Of a stretch of 64,000 bases of DNA, positions 59,744 through 64,000 are shown piece after piece (the first letter of the stretch is position 1; each line of letters begins with the position of its first letter). The stretch is from Pseudogemmatithrix spongiicola (lineage in GTDB: Bacteria > Gemmatimonadota > Gemmatimonadetes > Gemmatimonadales > Gemmatimonadaceae), in NCBI RefSeq assembly GCF_030623445.1, contig NZ_CP130613.1:1612001-1676000 (forward strand), given 5' to 3'. Under the pieces are notes generated by a model that saw only the letters and a list, made by a program, of their open reading frames with translations, was not told the DNA's origin and did no database searches. The translations under genes were made by a program, and so were the position numbers.

Positions 59744-61918
59744 CTGCACACCGGGATCGAGCGACTCGTCGAGGATCTCGCTAGCCGCTACCGCGTCGAG
59801 CACGAGATCGGACGCGGCGGCTGGGGCGTCGTCTATCGCGCCCGCGACCTCCGCCTGCCGCGCACCGTTGCCCTCAAGGTGCTGCGCGTCGACTCGGCCG
59901 ATCCCGACGCCCGCGAGCGCTTCCGTCGGGAAATCGACTTCGAAGCGCGCCTCGTGCACCCGCACATCATCCCGGTCATCGAATCGGGCGAAGTCGACGG
60001 CGCCCTCTACTTCGTCATGCCCTACGTCGAGGGCAGCACGCTGCGCGAGTTGCTCACGCAGAGCGGTCCGCTGCCGATCGCCGATGCGTTGCGCATCACC
60101 CGCCAGATCTGCGAGGGCCTCGCGCACGCGCACGAGCGCCAGATCGTGCATCGCGACATCAAGCCCGCCAACATCCTGCTCGCCTCGGGCAACGCGATGA
60201 TCGCCGACTTCGGCATCGCCCGTGCGCTCGACAGTGCCGACATCGGCGCCTGGACCACCGGCACCGGCCTCCGCCTCGGGACCCCCGCCTACATGTCGCC
60301 CGAGCAGAGCGCCGGCGATCCCGAGCTCGACCACCGGTCCGACCTCTACAGCCTGGGCTGCGTGCTCTTCGAGATGCTCGTCGGCCAGCCACCCTTCGCG
60401 GCCGCTGCGTACGCCACCGTGCTCGGGCAGCACGCCGTCACGCCGGCGCCGGCGGTACGGAGCCTGCGTGCGGAGGTGCCACCGCGTCTCGATTCGCTCG
60501 TCGCGCGTCTGCTCGCCAAGCAGCCGGCGGAGCGGTTCCAGAGCGCCCGCGAGCTGATTGCGGCCATCGATGCGGCGCTCGCGGAGCTGCAGGCGCCGCC
60601 CGCGGAGGAGCCAACGTGGCGGCGCTCACGCATCGCGCTCGCCGCGGTCGTCGCGCTTGCCGTGGTCGGGACCATCGCCCTTACCAGCTCGGCTTCGCGG
60701 CTCGCGGCGCATCGTGACAGCCTTGCCGACACGACGCGCGTCGTGCTCTTCCCCTTTGAGGGTGATGCCTCGGAGCGCGAGGCGGCGACGGAGCTGCTGC
60801 GCCGCGCATTCGCGCGCTGGGACGGCGTCGCGCTCGTGGATGCGTTCCAGGTGGACGATGCCATTGGCGACCGCCCGCTCTCGTCCCGCCGCGCAGGGAG
60901 CGTCGCGCGCGATCTTGGGGCCGGCCGGTTCATCCGCGGGAGTGTGGTGCGGACCGACGCGGGATTGGAACTGCGGGCCGTGCTTTCGTCGGCGGGGCGG
61001 CGACCGATCACGTTGGCGGAGTATACGGAACGGCTGCCGGCGGGGACGTGGGTGAGTCGCGACTCACTGGCCGCACGCGCCGTCGCGAGCCTGCTCTTCC
61101 GCGGGGCGCCACGCGGCGACACCGACCTCCCCGCGTTGCGCACCGCAAGCGTGGAGGCGGCCCAGCTGTATCTCGCGGGACGGGGCAGCCTCGACCGCTG
61201 GGCCCTCGACACGGCCGCGACGCTTCTCGACGAGGCATGGCGCCGCGACCCGAAGTTCACCGAAGCCGCACTGTGGCTATCACTCGTGCGCTTCTGGCGG
61301 GACGAGGCACCCGCCAAGTGGCTGCTGCCCGCTCAGGCCGTCGCGCAAGATAGCGCGCGTGCCACCAATGCAGTTGCCCGACGACACGCGACAGCCTTAC
61401 TCGCGCTCACGGAGGACAATCGCCCCAAGGCCTGTGTCGAGTGGGAGGCGTTGACGGCGACGGCCCCGTTGGAGTTCTCTGGCTGGTACAGCGCAGCGCT
61501 CTGCCGCGATCGAGACAACATCGTCTTGCGGGATCCGTCGGCGCCGACGGGCTGGCGCTTCCGAAGCTCGTTCCACACCGCTCAGCTGTACTACCTCCGC
61601 GCGTTCCAGCAGTTGCCCACGATGCACCATGCGCTGCGAGACCGAGCGTACGAGCGCGTGCGTGGCTTGCTATTCCTTTCGATGAACCGCGTCCGGACTG
61701 CCCGCGTCGCGGAGTCCGGCGCTCGCATGATTGCATTCCCAATGATCGACGGCGATTCGCTGGTCCTGGCTCCGATCGCCTTTGCACAGATGTCCGGCGC
61801 CGACACGAGTGTCGCGCATCTCCGGCGACGGTCGGCGCGCGAGGTCGTCCGGCAGCAACGGGAGCTGTTCCGCGACATCACCAGCGTATGGACGTCTGCC
61901 GCGCCGCAGAGCGCTTAG
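59744..61918 (+). CDS. Receptor-type Ser/Thr protein kinase, probable CTG start, ends at an in-frame TAG
   Basis: The 724-residue reading keeps a whole Hanks-type kinase: Gly loop GRGGWGVVY (from residue 23), Lys45 in VALKVL, HRDIKPAN with Asp138, and DFG with Asp155, then the APE-like YMSPEQ. A membrane helix (about 296-314, IALAAVVALAVVGTIAL) separates it from an outer part. No ATG, GTG or TTG occurs between the upstream stop (59717) and GTG 59879, which would delete the Gly loop and Lys45. CTG 59744, with GAGG five bases upstream, is the best start. The frame ends at TAG 61916, but coding continues beyond it (see the next entry). Confidence 0.85.
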   Translation: MHTGIERLVEDLASRYRVEHEIGRGGWGVVYRARDLRLPRTVALKVLRVDSADPDARERFRREIDFEARLVHPHIIPVIESGEVDGALYFVMPYVEGSTLRELLTQSGPLPIADALRITRQICEGLAHAHERQIVHRDIKPANILLASGNAMIADFGIARALDSADIGAWTTGTGLRLGTPAYMSPEQSAGDPELDHRSDLYSLGCVLFEMLVGQPPFAAAAYATVLGQHAVTPAPAVRSLRAEVPPRLDSLVARLLAKQPAERFQSARELIAAIDAALAELQAPPAEEPTWRRSRIALAAVVALAVVGTIALTSSASRLAAHRDSLADTTRVVLFPFEGDASEREAATELLRRAFARWDGVALVDAFQVDDAIGDRPLSSRRAGSVARDLGAGRFIRGSVVRTDAGLELRAVLSSAGRRPITLAEYTERLPAGTWVSRDSLAARAVASLLFRGAPRGDTDLPALRTASVEAAQLYLAGRGSLDRWALDTAATLLDEAWRRDPKFTEAALWLSLVRFWRDEAPAKWLLPAQAVAQDSARATNAVARRHATALLALTEDNRPKACVEWEALTATAPLEFSGWYSAALCRDRDNIVLRDPSAPTGWRFRSSFHTAQLYYLRAFQQLPTMHHALRDRAYERVRGLLFLSMNRVRTARVAESGARMIAFPMIDGDSLVLAPIAFAQMSGADTSVAHLRRRSAREVVRQQRELFRDITSVWTSAAPQSA
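61916..61918 (+). other. In-frame TAG splitting the kinase C-terminal domain
   Basis: The frame before (AAPQSA) and after (AREAQALALQMLGDAGALD) the TAG is the same and reads as one helical stretch. It could be a nonsense mutation, a sequencing error or a readthrough site. Confidence 0.7.
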
Positions 61919-61948
61919 GCACGAGAGGCACAGGCGCTCGCACTACAG

Positions 61949-62884
61949 ATGCTCGGTGACGCCGGTGCGCTGGACACGCTGCTGCGGGCGCGGGCGCTCG
62001 CCACGACACCGCTGCAGCGGCGGCAGCTGGCCGCGACCGAAGTGTGGATGCGCGTCCGACTGGGCGTGCCGGATGAACTCCCGAGCTTGCGTCGCGCACG
62101 ACTGGTCGCCGACTCGCTGCTTCGCACAGCCATCGCCGCGGATGGCGACGCTGCCGAGCTCGCGGCCGCCGTGCTGGCAGGACGTCTCGCCCACCTCCTC
62201 CGTGTTCACGATTCCGTCCCCGCGTCACGGGTGCGCCCGGATGCTGAGGGCCGCCTCATGCTGGATGCAGAGATCCTCGCGCTCCACCTCGCCGCGGGAA
62301 TCGGCGCTCCCGATTCCTCGCTGGCGCGCCGCGCGTGGCGAGTGGACTCGCTCATCAGCACGGTGATGCCCGAGCCTGTCCGGAGCGCGACACGAGCCAG
62401 CGCGTTTTCCCGCGCGGAGGCGCTCGCGTATCCCGCGCGACACCTACCACCGGAGCTCCTGACCGGACTCGACGACGACTATCTCATTCGCCTCATTCAC
62501 GCTGAAGCACGTGGGGACTCGCTCGCGTTGCACGCGGGTCTTCAGGACTTGATCGCACTGCGGACGGACTGGTCGCCGGCGGAGACGGCCGCCCTTGACG
62601 CGCTCATTGCGGAAGTGGCGTTGCTGGTGCGCGGCGGTCACATCGCGATGGCCGCCGACTGGCTCGACGCCGCCCTCCGCGCACAGCGTCAGTCAGCACC
62701 AGAGTTCGATCCTGTCGGAGTCGTTGCGTTCGTGCGCGCCATGGCACTTCGCGGACACATCGCTGCGGCGATGCAGGACAGCGCGACCGCCAGACGTTGG
62801 ACCGGCGCCGTGTCGGAACTGTGGGCCAATGCCGATGCAGAAGCGCGCGGCATGCTGACGCTCTGGCCATCCGGAAAACAGTAG
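61949..62884 (+). CDS. Separated C-terminal helical-repeat part of the kinase
   Basis: The 311-residue frame is in phase with the kinase gene and begins 30 bases after its TAG. The protein is Ala/Leu/Arg-rich and helical, like the TPR-type tail of receptor kinases (ALDTLLRARALATTPLQRRQ, MAADWLDAALRAQRQS). It has no signal peptide or membrane segment, so as a separate protein it could not reach the periplasm where the kinase tail lies. There is no Shine-Dalgarno at a useful distance from ATG 61949. Most likely it is the severed end of the kinase, made only by readthrough or re-initiation, or not at all. Confidence 0.6.
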   Translation: MLGDAGALDTLLRARALATTPLQRRQLAATEVWMRVRLGVPDELPSLRRARLVADSLLRTAIAADGDAAELAAAVLAGRLAHLLRVHDSVPASRVRPDAEGRLMLDAEILALHLAAGIGAPDSSLARRAWRVDSLISTVMPEPVRSATRASAFSRAEALAYPARHLPPELLTGLDDDYLIRLIHAEARGDSLALHAGLQDLIALRTDWSPAETAALDALIAEVALLVRGGHIAMAADWLDAALRAQRQSAPEFDPVGVVAFVRAMALRGHIAAAMQDSATARRWTGAVSELWANADAEARGMLTLWPSGKQ

Positions 62885-62940
62885 CAGGACACGGGTCGCA
62901 GCCCGTGCAGCAGGTCGGAACGCCACCCTCGGAGGGCCCG

Positions 62941-64000
62941 ATGCCCAAGAATCGTACGCTGCTGATGGTTTCGCTGCTCCTGGTCGTCGCATCCGTTGCC
63001 ACGTGCAGGAAGCGACCGCGCGTCATCACGCCCCATTCGAAGCCCATCGCGGTCGCGGGTCTACCGGAATGCCCGCATGACTGGCGGAGGAGCAAGCGGG
63101 AGGTCACGACTTTCGCAGGCGTCGGTGCGCACGTGCCCGAGCTGAACGATTGCCAGCGCCTCGTCCTGGGCAATGAACAGGATGGCTACACGTACGGTGA
63201 CATTGCCGGGGTGTTTGTGAACAAAGACGGCGGCACGTACACGGACGCCAGCCTCAGCACGCCCCGCGCGCTGGCACTGGTGTATTTCCCGTACGGAGGC
63301 AAGTACGATCCCCTGCACCTAACCGCGGAACTGAGCTGTATCTGGGTACAGCGCACCCGTCAGGGCTATGACGCGTGGGTTCGTGCGGCGAGCGAGGACC
63401 ACGATTGCCTCGACACGGCTACCGCTGCGAACGATAAGTCGCTCACACTCGCCGTCCGCGCCACCAAGCCGCAGGCAGCGAGCCGCACGTTGCCGGACAC
63501 CCTCTACAACGTCGTACGCTGGGACTGGGATCCCGTTACCAGCACACAGTTCGTGAGCGTGCGCTGCGGCGACTCATGGTGCGAAATCGGCCAAGAAGGC
63601 TTTGGTGGCTCCCGCTCCCATGTCGATGGACTTCCGACCGCCGCCATCGCATTCAATGCGTTGCGCGTGAAGGGGTACTACGACGAACAGTATCTGGCGG
63701 AGTGGCGCAACGATCGGCTCGTCGTCGGCCGCAATCGCGGTACGATCTTCCCCACCGCGCAGCTGGCGGCGTTCGCCGCGAACAAGCCGACGATCGGCGA
63801 ATGGATTCCCGTTGCGGAAATCAACATGGCCCCGGAGGTCGGGCAGTACGAACACATGCTGAACTTGGTCGGAAACAGCGAGAGGCTCGTCGCCGGTCCC
63901 CGTGCCATCGTTTCCCTGTGCCTCGGCGACGGACGCTCCTGCGCGCCAATCAAGAACGAGGTCATCTTGAACGAATCGTCCTGCCCACCCACGGAGGATG
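62941..64000 (+). CDS. Secreted protein of unknown function (cut by window end)
   Basis: ATG 62941 follows GGAGG (spacing five) and the frame stays open to the end of the window, at least 353 residues. It starts with a signal peptide (TLLMVSLLLVVASVATC), possibly a lipoprotein although Thr before the Cys is uncommon. The mature part has repeated Cys-containing strands: GLPECPHDW, LNDCQRLVL, AELSCIWVQ, HDCLDTA, VSVRCGDSWCEIG, VSLCLGDGRSC and ESSCPP. That suggests a disulfide-rich extracytoplasmic fold. I recognise no family. It follows the kinase tail by 56 bases and may share its transcript. Confidence 0.75.
   Translation, partial: MPKNRTLLMVSLLLVVASVATCRKRPRVITPHSKPIAVAGLPECPHDWRRSKREVTTFAGVGAHVPELNDCQRLVLGNEQDGYTYGDIAGVFVNKDGGTYTDASLSTPRALALVYFPYGGKYDPLHLTAELSCIWVQRTRQGYDAWVRAASEDHDCLDTATAANDKSLTLAVRATKPQAASRTLPDTLYNVVRWDWDPVTSTQFVSVRCGDSWCEIGQEGFGGSRSHVDGLPTAAIAFNALRVKGYYDEQYLAEWRNDRLVVGRNRGTIFPTAQLAAFAANKPTIGEWIPVAEINMAPEVGQYEHMLNLVGNSERLVAGPRAIVSLCLGDGRSCAPIKNEVILNESSCPPTED

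Noticed and set aside
55760-60433. Very long minus-strand open frame opposite the protease and kinase genes
   Set aside because: It is an antisense shadow created by GC-rich codon bias; its protein is Arg/Ala/Val/Gly-rich without domains, while the plus strand has clear enzyme motifs.
61916-61918. Pyrrolysine decoding of the kinase TAG
   Set aside because: Nothing in the window suggests Pyl machinery, the site is in a tail domain not known to use it, and other genes here use TAG as an ordinary stop.

Overview
This 64-kb chromosomal window is GC-rich and gene-dense. It carries about 60 protein genes and no rRNA, tRNA, CRISPR array or insertion sequence that I could see. The gene content indicates a Gram-negative, LPS-bearing, menaquinone-using bacterium: Kdo and Lpt genes, the futalosine pathway, a 14-subunit complex I, large S9 peptidases, many beta-propeller lipoproteins and a Ser/Thr kinase with a long extracytoplasmic tail. 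That mix is typical of Gemmatimonadota. The assignment is an inference from gene content, not from a marker gene.

Layout. (1) Positions 1-12994, minus strand: one tightly packed run, kdsB-pyrG-kdsA-kdsC-kdsD-lptC-lptA/ostA-lptB-rpoN followed by a GT2 glycosyltransferase, a GT4 glycosyltransferase, a flippase and a membrane protein cut by the window edge. Most joins are 4-bp ATGA/GTGA overlaps. It makes CMP-Kdo, exports LPS and extends surface glycans. (2) 13.1-18.5 kb, minus: secreted or lipoprotein genes (a possible beta-barrel, three beta-propellers, a Cys-rich protein) around a pabA/trpG-type amidotransferase; the stretch from about 15.9 to 18.8 kb is visibly less GC-rich. (3) 18.8-29.9 kb, minus: yceD-rpmF-plsX-fabH-fabD-fabG-acpP-fabF-mqnE-mqnA-mqnC-ispF-dedA-xerD, joining fatty-acid synthesis, menaquinone synthesis and the MEP isoprenoid pathway. 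(4) 30.0-32.6 kb, minus: ndk and sucCD with structured intergenic elements. (5) 32.7-50.9 kb, minus: nuoA to nuoN in standard order, followed without a break by a phosphohexomutase and a UPF0182 membrane protein. A near-consensus Rex (NADH sensor) operator lies just upstream of nuoA. (6) 51.2-54.4 kb: small envelope genes on both strands and dcd (dCTP deaminase). (7) 54.4-64.0 kb, plus: an S9-family peptidase, a metzincin-like zinc-protease lipoprotein, a receptor-type Ser/Thr kinase and a secreted protein cut by the window end.

The parts fit one physiology: the mqn genes supply the quinone that the nuo complex reduces, ispF supplies isoprenoid precursor for its tail, fab/plsX supply acyl chains for phospholipid and lipid A, and the kds/lpt genes finish and export LPS.

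Most notable: LptB carries an extra N-terminal domain of about 140 residues; the kinase has no ATG/GTG/TTG start that keeps its ATP loop (a CTG with a Shine-Dalgarno is the best candidate) and is interrupted by an in-frame TAG; MqnE has a CX5CX2C radical-SAM motif; NuoL has a histidine-rich loop; and the Rex-like operator links complex I expression to NADH.
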